Assembly: GCA_946811695.1 (NCBI GenBank)
Contig: OX328128.1
Location: 75,152,531 to 75,216,530 of the forward strand
Source of the DNA: Gonocerus acuteangulatus
Lineage: Eukaryota; Arthropoda; Insecta; Hemiptera; Coreidae
Direction: 5' to 3'
Length of the DNA stretch: 64,000 bases
Of the stretch, positions 63,645 to 64,000 are shown piece by piece (positions within the stretch are counted from its first letter, which is position 1; each line of letters opens with the position of its first letter). The notes beneath the pieces are model-generated. The model had not been told where the DNA came from. It saw nothing but the letters and a program-made list of their open reading frames with translations, and searched no databases. The translations under genes and the position numbers were made by a program.

Positions 63645-64000
63645 GTATGTACTTATCCAATCTCTAATTTCTTAGTACTATTATTTTTTGTACTAAATTT
63701 GTTACAATTGTGGTAATATAATTATAATTATAGTTGTATAATTAATTTATTTATCTGTCTTTATTAGTTCACAGCTCGTGTTGTTTTATAGGAAGCTTCA
63801 CAATTTCCTGTAAAAATGTTGTCATTCTGGACCAATAGTATATAAATGTTAGATTCATAAGTGTTGACTTTTTTTTTGGTTTTTTAAAAAATACAATAGA
63901 TAATATTATAAGATTGTGGTTTTAAATATTAAGGAAATATACTTTAAAGTAGATCTTGATGTATTGTATTTTTTATCTGTTATTTTACTTTAAATATTCC
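63645..64000. other. Start of intron 3 of the KRAB-like gene
   Basis: AT-rich, begins with donor GTATGT; I see no exon or recognisable repeat before the window ends. Confidence 0.6.

Overview
The window is intron-rich, AT-rich nuclear DNA from an arthropod, most likely an insect. Evidence: spliced genes with GT-AG introns, a Par-6 and a UDP-galactose 4-epimerase of clear metazoan type, many (AT)n arrays, Helitron, hAT, Tigger, piggyBac-like, Penelope-like and tRNA-SINE repeats, and no operons. The species cannot be named from the sequence alone.

Layout. All four host genes lie on the + strand. (1) 2105-14938: five coding exons giving a 192-residue protein whose middle resembles the RNA polymerase I factor TAF1A (moderate confidence). 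(2) 17612-29859: par-6, six coding exons, 295 residues, with PB1, semi-CRIB and PDZ parts complete; a possible alternative last exon lies at 32312. (3) 41347-56095: UDP-glucose/galactose 4-epimerase (Gale), eight exon positions. Position four is present twice (50202-50378 and 51212-51382): two homologous exons, both phase 0-0, which would serve as alternatives. (4) 59006-63644 and beyond: the 5' part of a gene encoding a KRAB-like box, open at the window edge.

The genes have no obvious joint function: Pol I transcription, cell polarity, sugar metabolism and probably transcriptional control. Most other sequence is transposon-derived, and much of it is nested. A 709-bp-LTR retrotransposon without pol sits in intron 2 of gene 1. 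A hAT element with an 8-bp target duplication holds a Tigger-like element. A Tigger element (32692-36539) was hit by a TTAA-flanked element and by a 1.25-kb repeat that splits its transposase. A Helitron (37142-38270) has its empty site preserved elsewhere in the window. Eight copies of one tRNA-derived SINE are scattered through all regions. Three SINE types or fragments share a 3' stem-loop module.

The strongest lead is the duplicated Gale exon: copy 4a carries the Ser-Ser-Ser active-site strand, copy 4b has lost it but keeps the YxxxK pair, so a second isoform with altered chemistry is predicted. Second is a near-complete hammerhead ribozyme at 9723-9766 (minus strand) in what looks like a Penelope-like relic. 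All calls come from reading the sequence; no database search was possible.
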